A stretch of DNA of 64,000 nt from Burhinus oedicnemus (taxonomy: Eukaryota > Chordata > Aves > Charadriiformes > Burhinidae). The translations under genes were made by a program, and so were the position numbers. Below the pieces are notes generated by a model. The model worked only from the letters and a program-made list of their open reading frames with translations, was not told the origin of the DNA and ran no database searches. Of the stretch, positions 12,807 through 26,629 are shown in pieces; position 1 is the stretch's first letter; every line of letters starts with the position of its first letter. The stretch covers positions 689,533 through 753,532 of the forward strand of contig VFFE01007646.1 in assembly GCA_008921705.1 (NCBI GenBank). The letters are read 5' to 3'.

Positions 12807-15800
12807 AGTACATAACTGGCAATCATGTCTGGGATATCCTGAACATTTGGAACCTACAGAATTAAATATTCTTAGTTCCACTATATGGACCTCTCTTTCT
12901 TGACAAGCTATTTTTGAATAACTTTTGGTGAAATGTTTCTAAACTCAGTCCACTTTTTCTGTTTCCAAATTGATCTGCCACATAGCAGAACACAGCATAC
13001 CTACTGTGCTTACTTAATATGGATTAGTCATTTAAGCGTAATCTGAAGTGACTTGCAGCTACTTCACATGCTTTATCTCCATCCGCAAACCACTAAGACA
13101 ATTGTCCAGTCTGAGAGAAAACAGACTACATGATATGAGAGCAGAATGTAAGTCTCAAGAGATTAGAGAAGAATAAAAAATTATCAAATCTTACCCATCA
13201 TAACAATAATACCATACCCATTATTCTCTCCACTTTGTCTTGCTTGCCAAAAAAACCAAAATTCCAAACCAAAGCTATTTTTATTTGAAAACTCATGAAA
13301 TAATTTTTCTAGCAGCGATGCACTCAAAGCCTAAAAATTCAGAGGATTAGCATTTCTCTGCCTAATTCTGAAAAAATGTATCCACACAAGCTTGAAATAG
13401 TGATTAATGGAGAGAACCTTACTAATTTTATGAAAATTCTTACGGGAACTACGCAGAACTCCCAAACATGTTACTGGAGCCAACGTTTCAAAGGTCAAAG
13501 ACCAGCTTGAAGGCAGCCACAAAGCCATTCCAGCTTAACAATACTATTGCCCAGCCTTGTTTAAAATGCTGGTACCCTGAACAATTTCCCAGGCAGAAAT
13601 AAAAGAAAGAGATTTTGGTGGGAAGTACAGGAGGCATATGAGACAGAGGAACAGATAGACATTGGAGCTATAGTAGGATGTGGGAAAGGCTCCATTAGAA
13701 ATCTTTTTTGAGGTGGTTCTAATCATGAGAAACCTGTAACAGGTATTAGACTTTAAAGTTAGAAGCAATCAAAATCGTTCGAAAGTGCTGTAAATAGAAA
13801 CAAAGGATCATGTCCAAATTTCCAAAGAGTAGGATTACGCATGCTTCAGTTTAAGGACTTTTAATATGAGGATATTATTTTGATGGATGTAAAATTATTT
13901 CATATTTTGTGATAGACACTGGTGCACTAGGTAACATAGATATTAAATAGTTTTCTGTATGCCACTCACTGCATTTTGCCTTGTGTTTTCCTTATTTATT
14001 ACATTTTAACAGCTTATAGAGAGGTAGAGCAGTGGAAAATACAACCTGAGATTTTCAATGGCTTCCACATTGCTTCGAAATACAATTTAAGAAAAGGATT
14101 TCAATCCCTAAGGTGTTAATATTTTGTAGTCCTTGGACCTTGGCAACCACCTGGTCCCTTCATGTTTATAGAGCTACTTTCACAAAACAACCCTTATGCT
14201 TAAAGCTGAGATTGCCTAAATCAGTGTATTTTCAGGGAGGGGTTTTTAACTTTGTAATTTCCTTTTCTTTCTCCAAAGGTTTGCCAGAGTTTGTGTCCAC
14301 GTTTTTTCCAAAGTGCAGGTCTGGAGGAAGTATAAAAATACGCAATACATAGCATTGTATTGATAGGGTTACTAGAAAGGTTTTTATTGTATGCTAACCT
14401 TTGTAAATAGGATGCATTTTAACATAACTGAGTATCTGAATTCTCTAAAAATGTTTTAGGTGCAAAAATTAAAGTTTAAAATACATTTTTAATATTTCAC
14501 AGTTGACACATAGGATTAGCAAGTGAGAGACACTGACATTCCGAACTTCACTCGTTTGCAATACCATAGCAAGGATGCCAGCTGCTGAGCTGTTTAGGTA
14601 TCAAGAAACTGAGGTCCTGGCCTCCAGGCAGGAAACCCAATGAGCCTCTGGACACTTCGCAATTCACTAAAACACAGTTTCTCTGAGGAATTATTCTTAT
14701 GAAGCCAAGGCCCTGCTGACCATTCCCTTTTGCCAATTAAATCAATATAACCACTTAGAACTACACAAAAGAGATTTCTACAAGAGGTAAGTGGAATTTA
14801 TATTTCACAGCATGAGCAGTAAATCTAAGGGAACAATAAAGATAGTAGAACTAGTAGGAAGAGGTTATTCTTTCACAGACATGGTGTACACAGTTCAGGA
14901 AAGTGCAGGAGAATATATTATTTTCTATAGTTTAACAGAGACTCGAAAGAAATGAAACAGGTACTTAGAGACTTCACTTTCTGATGTCGGCTTTTTGTGG
15001 AGACAAGAGTTACTGTACTGTGCAATATAGTTTGCATCCCCATCATCATTAGATTCCAGGTTCCAAATGCTTTTGTTTCAGCTGTTGAAACAAATACTAC
15101 CTTAAAGGGCAGGACATCAACACAATACATTAATTTTTAAGACTGAAAGAGGAAGGAAAATTTGATTTTGCAACAAGATTTACCGGTAAGCGAGATCCTC
15201 CGTACACCACCGAGAGTACCAAACACTGAAATAAATAGAACTATTTCATTTAAAAGAAAGTTTAGCAGGGTCAGAAAAAGGAATTATATATTCATTTTGA
15301 GTACAATCTCTTACTTGTTATGAAGTATCTAGAAAGATTAAACACAATAACTGTGAGGAAAACATAAACCTATTCTGACGTTTATCTCAACATAAAAAGG
15401 CATTATTATGGTGGCAGACAAAGCATTCTTTCATTTGACAAAGAATTCCATTAAATAGATTTTTAATACATGGTCTAATTTCTTTAGCTTGTCAATATGA
15501 TATCCTATATGCTTTGGCAAGCTATTATATTATTACTAAATTTGCAAAGGGTATTATTAAAAAAGGAATTTAAATTCACAGCTACTGGTAAATAGAAAAT
15601 AAACTCAAGATGGAAAGTCAGTGAGTCTGTGAGTTATGCACAGAGGTTTTCAGAGCATTGTTTAGCAATTGTAAAAACTGTAGAAGTTCCCATAAATAAG
15701 TAAACTCTATAGCTCTCCTAATCCCTTTTTTACAGTGCACAAGTAACTACCTCCCTCTTATCTGTTGAAAGAAATTAGGGATCAAGACAAAAAGTAGGCG

Positions 15801-18800
15801 CAATATTGATCAAATCATAGTTTTAAAGGCTTCCTTATTTCAGATATTTATTAATATCTGTTATGTGACTTATCTGTCTGCTGTATACTAATAAAAGCTA
15901 GCTTTCATAAAAAATTCAGCTAAAGAAAGGAAAAAATTAGCAACATTATTTCACAGGTTTTATCATAATTTTCTTATAGATTGGTTAAAATTTTTAATTA
16001 AAAACTTGATTAGCCTAGGCCTCTGCCACAGATTGATTATATTGAAATTTTCTGATGCTTTCTTCCAAAATTTTGCACAGGACTGAAACAATTGTGTCAG
16101 ACTTGCTCTCTAAAACTTGGACGTTCATTACGAAAGTTGTTCTTGTACAGATGCTACAAATCTGCCAAAATGCCTGAGCCTCATGAGATTTCAGTGAGAC
16201 AGGGATTGAAAAACTGCTCTGTTCCATTCACAATCTGATCAAACTCTTTAAAATGTTTGAGACGCGACGGCATGGGAGCCAAAAATTAGGTTCGTTACTC
16301 TATCTTCTTGCACATCATAGCCTGTCAAATCTCTATTTCTTACAATATTTGCCCTAGGAATGCTGCTCATAGTGGAAGTTTTTTGCATGGATTTTAATGC
16401 AGGAATTGCATTAAAAGAGACCATGACAGAGCTTCCCTGCTCTTTCATGCTTTGCTTTGTTTTTGCTGATAAATAAGAGAAATAGCAATTAGGTAGTGAG
16501 TGAGCACAAACAACTGCTGGCTTAAGGGAAGTAATAGTTAATGTTTGCTACTTTAAAGAGTTTGCAGGCTGCACTGTGTATGGCACAGTAACAGAACGCT
16601 GTGTTTTGAAACAAAGCAATTCCTGCATAAAAAAGATGTATGGAATTTACAGAAAACTCTGAAAGTGGCAAAAAAGTGACGTAAAATCATAGATGTTATA
16701 TAACTCTACAGATTTTAAGTAGCATTGTTTCATATTTAAAACCAATATACTGAGTAGTGGAAACTGCAGTAGAGATTGCCTATTAACCTGTCCATGTTGG
16801 AAACAGGAAAGCCAGATTTTTATTCAGCTAAAACTCTCCATTTTCGTAGTGGCCACCTTTACAACATGTACAGTTATGAAGTATTATCTGGATCTCTTCC
16901 CTTGTTCTTTAAGGAGATTAGATGAACATAATCCATTTTGCCTGAGACACTTGTAAAGCTACCCCATTTATTCAGAGCAAACAAGAAGTGAGATTTGCAA
17001 ACGCTCTCAGTTCTATGAAGGCACATTTTAAAGTTTCAAGTGCCCTGTGGACATCCAGGAACGCAATTTGTGCTCCAAGGAATCTGGAAGCTTCGGCTTT
17101 AAGAAAGGGAGAAATATTTCCTTATTTATTTGAAAGCTGGAAGTCACTTTTGGCAAAAATCCCAGAACTATTCCTATTATTGCTTTGTTAGAAAAAAAAA
17201 TACCTAAGAATGGAGCAGGAGAGCATGAAGCTCTAACTCATCAAGCCAAACACATAGCAAGCTGGAACGCGGGAGCTCAGGTCAAAAGCCTAAGAGGAAT
17301 GGAAGCCATAGCTGAAATGAAGAGTCCATCAGAAGACTCAGCACTGCTTTTAGGTCCCATGACAGAAAAAAAACCCTCTTATGTGGGGTCATATGGGGGA
17401 CACTTTGTGAAAAGACTGCATTAAGTTTGGATGTGAACAAATCTGTTTCCCTTTAATGCATCACCTACAGTAATGGTAGAAATGTTTGCAACCTAAAGTA
17501 CTCTTAGTTCCTTTCAGAATCTGCAAAGTGTAATATAGTGGAAACTAAGTATGTCTTAGAGTAATCTTCTGTGCCACGCTTTCAGTGAGAGCTTCTAAAA
17601 GGAATCTGCGAGACTTTTTGCAAATGCATGTGCAAAATTGGAAGCAAACGCTTGATCAACATAACTGAATGTACATTGCACCTTACCATGGAAATCTGGG
17701 AAGGTTTGCAACATGGTTTCTTCATAGAATGTTTATGAGATTAGCAAAGCTGGGTTTTGATATTGCTAGTGCATGTAGGATTGACAATTCTCATTCCGGG
17801 ATTAAAGCTGGGTATGCTCTGAGATGGCATTTAAACTGCAGGTCCAGTGGTTCCTAATCCACACAAACACAAAGCAATTCTCCCTAAATCCACCCAAATG
17901 TTACACGATTCACCTGCATTATTCCAGAGATTCAAATTTAGTGTCTTTTCCTTAGCGCCTTAATAACTTTATGGATGACACAGAACATACGCTATTTTCC
18001 TATCTTCCACTGGAAAGACATAATTAAACCCTAGTATCTTTCATCTCTGAAAAGTAATTAAATTGATATGCACAGAGTTCTTCAAATTTAACCTGAATTT
18101 TAGGGAACATTAAAATTATACAACAATTTATGCCTAACCTCAAACAGGAAGATTTCCATGTGATTTAGCCATGAATACAAAATAATACAGATCTAAAAAT
18201 AAGCTTAATCTATGTATGACAAGGATGTGAAGAAGAAACAAAACATATCTTGATTTATGTACACATTTCCTAGGACAGGGCAAAGTATGGAATCCATTAT
18301 TCTTGACTTTAAGTTAATTCCAGTAATAATTAAGAATAAAAGATAAACTCAATATTTTATACGTCAATAAGCTCAATATTGTTAAGGCAGTGAAGTGACA
18401 AAGATATGACAAGGGGAAAGGACATTTTGACTATCAAAAGCCAGCATTTTTAAACCGAGATGTCTAAATTTAATTTATGGTACTAAAAAATACAGCATAA
18501 CAGATCAAATTAGTCTAGCATGTGTTTCTACCTTACCTTTCAAACACATGAGAGTGTAGCAAAATGACTTAAAGTAGCAGCTTTCACCATAAAATTGAAT
18601 TAAAATTCTGCATAACACAAAAAAAATTGATATTTTTTTCTAGTTACTATTTTTTGCTATACTTATTAAAAATGACTGCATAAATAATCTCCGGGTTATA
18701 CTCATAAGAAGCATACAAATAGATTTATAAATATCCAATCTATTAAGTTTGACTTGTATTGTGAAAACTGAATAGAAAAAAATTGTACACTGCTCTTACA

Positions 18801-19247
18801 CACAATTAGACCAATGTTGGTATCCCTTCTAAACAGCAGATTCGGAAACTCCTTTAGGAAAATATTTTATCTTTAAAAATACATTGCAAAGCTCTTGCTA
18901 CTGAAACATGAATTATACTCTATTACTGCCAGCATTAGGACAAGCATGTTATTTGCTGACCTGGATAGAATGTTTTTGCACAGCTAGGAAATTCCACATT
19001 CCAAGAAACATTGTGATTTTTTTTAATTAAACAATTTTACTGTGGCTACCACTCCTTCTCTGTTTACTTTCTACCCACATTCCAGCAAATAAGAACTGCT
19101 CTTAATGGGGTAACAAATACTATTTATGTGTGGGGAAAACCCCTCAATTTAAAGATAAAATTCACATTCTAGTCTAAGACTTTGTTGTGAAGTTGTGAGA
19201 ATAGAAGCCTAATATATGCAAAATCCTTTTCTCAAAACTGACATAAA

Positions 19248-19271
19248 AACTGTCAACCTTAGTTGACAGTT
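19248..19271. other. Perfect hairpin, 10-bp stem and 4-nt loop
   Basis: AACTGTCAAC at 19248-19257 is followed by a four-base loop and then the exact reverse complement GTTGACAGTT at 19262-19271. The stem has no mismatches. The arm TGTCAAC/GTTGACA also resembles TGTCA homeodomain (TALE-type) half-sites in inverted orientation. It is too short to be a microRNA precursor by itself, because the flanks do not extend the stem. Confidence 0.4.
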
Positions 19272-22200
19272 CTTAACAAAGGTTACAGCTTGAGTAATTG
19301 GCAAAGAAATTCACAAATGTGGTTTAGCTTACAGTCAAAAATAAGGAATTCACTTTAAGAAAATTCTAAATTGATCACAGATCATTCACAAAAAAGTCAG
19401 TTGATAAATTATTTACTATTTTGCTACAGAACATTGAATATTACTGCATCTATATGTATTGAATAATAAGCTACATGGCATTTCTGCCATTATTTAATTG
19501 ATAAAATGAGCACTCAGGAAATGATCACTCTTTTTATGTCAAAGTGCTCAGAGTAAGTGATGGTGGTGATGACAAAGGAGACAGATATTTTTCTCCCTTT
19601 GTAATTTTAGTTTGATAATACCAGGATTCCCTAGATTTACGAACTCTGACATCATTAAACTCTCAACATTTCATCATAAATCCCTCAATTTAGAATAGAT
19701 TAAAAAAGTGTTTATGTCTTTCTACTGCGGGCCTTAGATATAAACGACACTGAAATTAACATACGAGCTTCACGAAAGGCTTCCTAGCAGATGCAAGCAC
19801 TCCAAAGTCAATGGAGCAATGCCTGAAGCGTTAGCCTGAGATGTTGCTTCAAAAGATCTCCCTTACTCAACTGCTCATGGTCCCTGGTATCCTGCACGCA
19901 TGTCGTTGACCCCCTTTAACCTGGGCTCAGATTGACAGTGTTTAGGAAGAGCTGAATCCACAGTCAGTAGGCTGAATTTTGGAGTGGTTTGTCATTATAC
20001 GTGCCCTATCTACAGCACACAATCACCCTTTATTTAACAAGTTGTGGGAGCCCTACCTTCAATCCTTCCCAGCCTGCAGGGGCTTTCTAGGAGAATGCTC
20101 AAAGATGTAGGGCTTTTCTTGGTGTGGGTATTCTCATCTGCAGTTCTGCAGCTTTTTCCACTGTTTAAAAAAGCCCCACATCTTCACTGAGGCAGAAAAA
20201 CCGTGACTGAGTTCTCTGGGTAGGCACTCAAGAGAGATGAAAGTCAGGCTGTAGTATTCACACTCCAAGAAATTATTCTTTTCTTTTTACATTGGCCAAT
20301 GTGGGCACAAGGATTAAGGTAGTCACCACAAAGCTTTGCAGGTCTCCTCTGTGACTGAGATAAAATTCCCCATCTCAGACGGGAAATGGCGAAGAGCCCA
20401 GGATTACAGCTTGCTACGATATCTGCTGGAGCATTCCTTTCCCCAAGGTGTGTGCTGACGAGTTACTTAGCCTGATACAGACATAGGCTGGGCCAAATAA
20501 TACTTGTTCCTAAGTCAATTATTTGAAAATAGAACCGGTAATGTGAGATTTACTGTGATACTGTTAACTTTGTAGTGAATTGAAGTGTTTGTAGCATCTG
20601 TAAAATTGATGGATTGTTTCTCACAGAGCTAGCAGTTCAATAGCAAATATGGCTTTTATGTGCCGGAAAGCAGCAAGGTCAAAGAGCTGTGAAGGGTATA
20701 CTGGAAACACAACTGATTTCTAGGGGAATAATGCATGCCCTAGAACTTACTATTTGTTTCTTTGAAATGAGAGCAGATGTGAAAATATCCAAACATGTCA
20801 ACCATTCTTTTTTTGCCAGCTTCATGTACCTAAGATGAACAGAATGGCTGGGAAAAAAATTGCTAGGTTTTGGGTTTATTTTTAAAGAGGATTCAACAGA
20901 GAGAAATCCTTTTTAAATAGGATTTTACAACCCAAAATATATGGTCAGATCTTCCCAAATGTAGAAAGACTACTTCGTGTGTTTATGTTACAACTGCTAG
21001 ATTGTAGAAATGACAAAAAGGAAAGAGGGAATGGTTCTTTTGTTTTTCTACTGAAGCATAAAATAATTGCAATGTGAGAAAAAGTAACGGTCATTTGAGT
21101 TTTACTTTTTCTTCCCTTCCCTCTGTGTCTTAAGGTCATACTTTTGTCTTGAATTGGGAGGGGAGTAGGCAAATATAACTCTTCAGAGAATGTATTTCTC
21201 CATTGTATGAAAAAGTATCTTCAGTTATTCAAAGTAGAAGTCCGTTGAAAAATTCACTGGAAAAAAAATGCATAACAATGTAACTTTTGATTTTGAAACT
21301 ACATCAAATAACATTTGATTAGATCTTGTAAAGGACCAAGACATTGTGAAAAGCATGTGAGTTTATGATACAGTCTAGTTTAAGATCATCTTCGGCTCTG
21401 ACTGCAGCTTGTCATCACTGAAGAAATATTAACTGTTTATAGCAACAGTAAAACATAGGTATCTTGTCAAGCTGGGAAAGCTGGCATGACTTTGGCTATT
21501 GCCCAACCAAACAGCCCTAACTCAAGTGCTAGGAAATTGTGCTAAATACATATGAAACTAGACAATTATTACAGATCTCTAACTCCTGGCTTTGTTAGTC
21601 TTCCTGTGTGATCTTCAATGAGGCATTTAATCTCTTTCTGTATCAAACTGTAAATAGTTGTCTGAGAATGACTATGGGATACTAGAAGGCATAGAAACAG
21701 CTAGCAGAAAAAGAGTAACATACATTATTCATCTGTTTTATGAAAAGCTTGGCTCCAATTGAGTAAATAGAGCTTTTCAGTCTGAATTATAGTGTACGTG
21801 TAATATTTTCTTTACAATGAATTCATTTTATTCACTAACTACATTATGTTCCTCAAACACCAGGAAAATGGTGTCAACCATACCTTTCATCATTTATGAT
21901 GAAATTACAGTCCCATTTATTAGACTTAAAACTTTAATACTACTCTTAACACCTCCTTAATATAGACCGGACCCTTCAAGGTAGAGAGTTACCAGTGCCT
22001 TGCCCTGACAAAAAAATGCGCTAAAAAGTAGAGAGCAATAAGTCAATTATTTAAAACCATTTGGCAGTCTACTTGAAACTAAGTTTCACAGATTTATCCT
22101 TTTACTTAAATAACACTGCTCCAGTTCATACTGGCAGGTCAGTCTCGCCTTCTTCCAGTACCAACGAAGCTATGAGCTCCTATGGCAGTGTGTGCTCTGC

Positions 22201-23608
22201 AAGCACTCGTGATTGCTTGGTGTGGAAAGCAAAAATTAAAAAGCTGATTATACACATATCCAGTAACAGAACAGCAGGGCAATGACAGTAAAGTATTTCC
22301 CCCTCATTAAGATGTATATAATTAATTTCAAAATCATGCTTGTCTAATAGGATGTCTTGCTATTTAAAGAATCTTAAACTCTGCCATGATGTCATGAAAA
22401 TAGATTCATAGAACTTCGTTCCTTTCTCATTTAACAACAAGATGCAAATGTAACTGTTTCCCTGAAAACTGAGAAAAATATCAGCACAGTGCTTAATCAG
22501 CTTCAATAATGTTAGGCTGTTTATCACTAACCACAAGTGTGAAATGGCTTCGGCAAAATAAATAAGCACCTCTTTCAGTTTGCGTTGCACTTTCACATAA
22601 CTTTCAAACTGAGAAACATTTTAGCTGAGAGATGATGAACAACAGATTCAGATTTTACTTTAATCTTTCACCACATACTCCTGGGTCTGATTCTTACAGA
22701 GGTTTAGTAGAAGAAATTTATGAAAGTAGCTTCCGTGAGTTAAGTGCATATACCAAATATTCATGATTAAAGAACATACATAATCATATAATATATATAT
22801 GATTCAATGTTTCTGAATCCAAAGCAGTTGCAGAAAGTTGAAGTAGGAGTAGTAGCATTAACAGGAAAAGCTCTACCTTACTGCTTGGTTTTAGTAGAAT
22901 AAGATATCAATTCCTTCAATGAACATCTTACATGCACCAAAAGCCTAATAGATCAGAGACAAAAATTCCCACTGCTTACATCTCTGTTACAGATAACCTT
23001 AGTGAAATAATTCTGTATCTGATGAGAAATTCCCTTGGTCCAAGTCAAAAGTAATCCTGCATAGCAATAATTTTTAGCATGTAATAAATGAGGAACCAAA
23101 AAAAAATGCAAATTTATAAAATACAATTTATCTCGCTGTGAATCTGATAGCAAACATCAGCAGAACATCCTAATTATCACTTCAGTTTCTGTTAAGCTCT
23201 TTTAAATAGAAAAAATTATTCATACTGATAATTCTTGATGATGTTTGGCAACCCCCCGTACACCCCCCAAAATCCCAAAACAACAAATGAAAGATGTGGG
23301 AGCTTTTTTTTTGATGTTCTAATAGGAAATTAAGCCAATTATTAATCAAAAAGAAAAGGAGCAACAAGTTAAAATGACTATGGTACTGAAGTTTTTGTGA
23401 TGACAGTATGTTTGAAAACAGCGGAGAATGTAAATACTAACTCTTTGTAATTCAAGTCAGTGGCAATATCTTACATGTAGGATCAAGCGATGTGATTCTG
23501 TACTTTTTTAGGTTAATTTTACAGAGCACTTGTCAGGTCCCCCCTCATCCCATTCTCAAATAACATTCCCATTGGGTCCACCATCTCCAAGAGCAGCCTG
23601 AGCATCAT

Positions 23609-23815
23609 AATAGAATCACAAAATGGTTTGGGTTGGAAGGGATCTTTAAAGGTCACCTAGTCCAACCCCCCTGCAGCGAGCAGGGACATCTTCAGCTAGA
23701 TCAGGTTGCTCAGACCCCCGTCCAACTTGACCTTGAATGTTTCCAGGGATGGGGCATCTACCACCTCTCTGGAAAACCTGTTCCAGTGTTAATCATTCTT
23801 ACATTGTATTTCTTA
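23609..23815 (-). mobile_element. CR1 LINE, 3' fragment (minus strand)
   Basis: On the plus strand this begins with AATAGAATCACAAAATGG and GGTTGGAAGGGATCTTTAAAGG, the reverse complement of the CR1 3' tail. It continues through the usual 'CCAACCCCCCTGCAGCGAGC' and 'TTGAATGTTTCCAGGGATGG' segments into the last codons of ORF2, so the element is oriented on the minus strand. It is truncated at its 5' end near 23815, where a different sequence begins. No open frame of ORF2 remains. It is a typical short avian CR1 insertion of moderate divergence. Confidence 0.93.
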
Positions 23816-23838
23816 ACAACCAGTTTCACTGAAAATCT

Positions 23839-24119
23839 GGGGTAGTAGAGAGAGGCTGGGTATCCATACCCCTTGGTTCGCAGACAACTGTTGTATAGGT
23901 GGGCAGAAGATGCTCAAGAGAGAAGTTCCTGGGTAACTGGTCAGGAATTGCTGTTAAGGGTTTTGACAGGTTGGGCAGCACAGTTCTTCCTAAAAGAAGT
24001 AAGATCGTATTTCTGGACTGGAATCCTGAAAGGCCCCTCCATCCACCACAATTCATTTTCACCCAAGCAGTGTCACTGGAATAAACATCACTACATATAT
24101 CAGCTATCATATATTAACA
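23839..24119 (+). mobile_element. Possible solo LTR
   Basis: Immediately beyond the CR1 truncation point lies about 280 bp that begins TGGGG and ends TTAACA, giving the TG...CA ends expected of a long terminal repeat. It is less AT-rich than its surroundings and has a candidate polyadenylation signal AATAAA inside 'CACTGGAATAAACATCACT' about 45 bases before the right end. I see no clear target-site duplication and do not recognise the family. It could equally be unrelated unique DNA. The open frames here (94 codons on minus, 88 on plus) match no protein family known to me. Confidence is low. Confidence 0.27.
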
Positions 24120-25614
24120 TCAATCATCAACAGTTTTAAATATATTCAGAAGTGGCTCCTTGTTTCTGCCACTACAAGTCTGTCTATAATTGAATTTTTT
24201 GTACAAAGCACAAAACAGCTTGAAAAAATAAGCCATGGAACTTAAAGCAATCCCAAAGAATTTTGGAGTAACCCACAAGACCATTTTTATATGAGATCCT
24301 GAAACGAGTTGATAATTCAGATCTTCCTGCCACTACCAGAATCACTACTGGAAAGCTGGAATCACTAAGTTTTTTGGTTGAAAAAGAACTTCCTGATGTA
24401 TACAAACCTCAAAGGCATAAAGATTTAACAAGTATTTTTCAATCAAAACCAAAAGCGATGGTGCATAAGAGTTTTATTTCAAATAAACAGGATAATTTAG
24501 CACTATATTACAATATTTTTTTTTTTCCATGGAGATGCTATTGAAAATGTGTCACTCGCACTGAAACCCTAACTACTGAAACACAATTGCTTGAAAGATA
24601 TGGACAGACAGATCAATGTTTGGAAAAGCTCGTTACTGTTTTATTCCGAACAACACTTGAAGAGGAAACCATTCAACACTTCACAGCTGCGCTGCTTAGC
24701 TGCACAGAAGCGTTCCTTCCCTTGTTTTGATACATCTTTTATGACTCTGATTTCCCCCAACTTCATCATTCCTTGTAGTTAAATCTTGTCAACTGCTGCA
24801 CACCAGTTTGAATTCTCAAAGCATGAAGCATCCCAATATTTGGTAAAGAATTTTAACTTCACTGTGGCATGGGAGTTATAAAATTCCAAAACAATGCTCT
24901 CCAAATTGATTGATTTTATCAAACAAGTTTCAGCGGATTTGCAACTTTCCTGACTTTTCAGCTCAACTCTCTTCAGTAAACTATCTTGTCAGATTCTTAT
25001 TACTCTGATTAATTGATCAAAGGCAATAACAGCCATAAATGTGCAAATGGAATGAACTCTGGTAGCCTTGTATTTCTTTGCAACCCATATTCACTTGGGC
25101 TACTGAACATACACGAAGCAATAAATCTCAAAAAATTGTTTATCAGGAGGTGTTGTAGAGATCAACCTGGAAGTTAAGCAAGCAAAATTTATCTTGAGAT
25201 AGAAAATTGCCACTTAGCTTTTAATAAAGGATGGTTTGCACCTTTTGCTATAGTATCTTAATGAGTTTACCAATGTTGATGATGTCCAGTTCCTAATCTA
25301 AAATGACTGCCTTCCTACCCTAACTCTAAAGTGAAAAAGTTTTTTATTTGTTTAACAAACAACAGAGATGAAAGCTTTAACAGTGTATTTTAGTATCAAC
25401 AAACAGTATGTCAGTTCTTCAACTTGGTTATCTTGGTATAAGTTAAGAATAAAGTCAGTTTTCACCAAATCTAACTGAAGGTCATTATCCAGCCAAATAT
25501 CTTTTATCTGTTGCTATTTGCGTGCACAGCAGGAATGCATACCTGATGCCTCCACAGTGGAACAAAGCAGGAACCTAGCTTGGTTCAGCAATATTATAAA
25601 TCCAGCTGTTTTTT

Positions 25615-25710
25615 TTGAAAAAAGAGAGGAGAGAGAGTGAGAAGAGGAGAAAACAAGGGGCGGGAGGTGGGAAGAGAGAAAAAGAGAGAGAATAGAAGAC
25701 AGCTAAGGAG
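25615..25710 (+). repeat. Homopurine (GA-rich) low-complexity tract
   Basis: Nearly every base on the plus strand is A or G, largely as AGAG and GAGA words with some AAAA. In the middle are three G runs of at least three bases (GGGG, GGG and GGG at 25657-25671). Long homopurine-homopyrimidine tracts can form triplex (H-DNA) structures, and GAGA-rich DNA can bind GAGA-type factors. Neither property can be shown here. Confidence 0.8.
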
Positions 25711-26570
25711 GTATGCCTTTCATCCAGTACAAGCAGGAATATGTCGATACCTGATGGCTCTTCTCCAAATCTACTGCAAACTCCAAAGCTGAAAAAGCTA
25801 TTTCAGTTTCCTAATACCCTGCTCAATGCAGTCACACTGTTATTTTACGTAGACTGAACTGCACCAGTTCAGGCTGCCTAGAAATCACTATGCCTTTGCA
25901 ACAGGCAACATGATGGCCCTGTCAGGAAGAAATTTATAGCGTCTCATCTGCCCAATGTTGCTAATATGAATTCCATTAAGACAGCATTTAGAAGACACAG
26001 TCAGCAGAAACATAAATAAGTTCCAGTAAGCCCCCAAATGTCTTCACAAGTAACAGCACTACAGTAATGCACCAAAATTCAGAGTCATCACCCTTCTGCT
26101 TTCTTACTGTCTTCAGAGAGTTGCTGTATTAAGTCTCTAGCTCAGCTGTGCCCTTTTTCTGCTGAAGGCTAAATCTTATAACACTATTGACATTCTAATG
26201 TCAAGGAACTTGATTGTTCCTTGTCTTTGACTCCCTGGTCTGTAGGTTTACCCAGAGAAGTATATTCTCCAAAGACTGCAGGTTTTTGCAGTCTAGTAAG
26301 TAGCCTACTAGAATCAGTGCTAAGGCTTCTATTGAATGCCAAGGACTTCACATCAGATCTTTGGTTAACCTGCAACTCATCAATACCAAGATGTCAAATT
26401 TTATAAAGGCTGGGATTTAGGTTACCCAGTTTTGAAAGGCACTCTATTATTTGGCAATCAGATATAATGGGAATATCTGTACCAATCACAGAGAATTTCA
26501 GTTTGAATCAGATAGTTTCAGCTCTGTGTTATCATTTAACCTGAATTCCATTTATCTATTAAATGTCTGC

Positions 26571-26584
26571 TAGTCTGCAGACTA
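26571..26584. other. Perfect 14-bp palindrome
   Basis: TAGTCTGCAGACTA is self-complementary. It is followed five bases later by an 18-bp direct repeat. There is no obvious link to a known element. Confidence 0.35.
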
Positions 26585-26588
26585 AAGA

Positions 26589-26629
26589 TTCAGAGTTTTC
26601 ACTTTAAAAGTTTCAGAGTTTTCATTTTA
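26589..26629 (+). repeat. Local duplication, 18-bp units
   Basis: TTCAGAGTTTTCACTTTA at 26589-26606 recurs at 26612-26629 with one C-to-T change, giving a 23-bp period. It is a simple short tandem duplication. Confidence 0.75.

Larger units (their letters stand above)
12719..23608. other. Unique AT-rich non-coding sequence
   Basis: No gene or clear interspersed repeat is seen in this interval. The short open frames (up to about 79 codons) show no family resemblance. Visible local features are the three 12-bp tandem units at 12771-12806 and a perfect 10-bp-stem hairpin at 19248-19271. A nearly palindromic AT stretch lies around 22785-22805. Around 19800-20470 composition is somewhat less AT-rich than the surroundings, with nothing recognisable in it. 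Confidence 0.65.
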
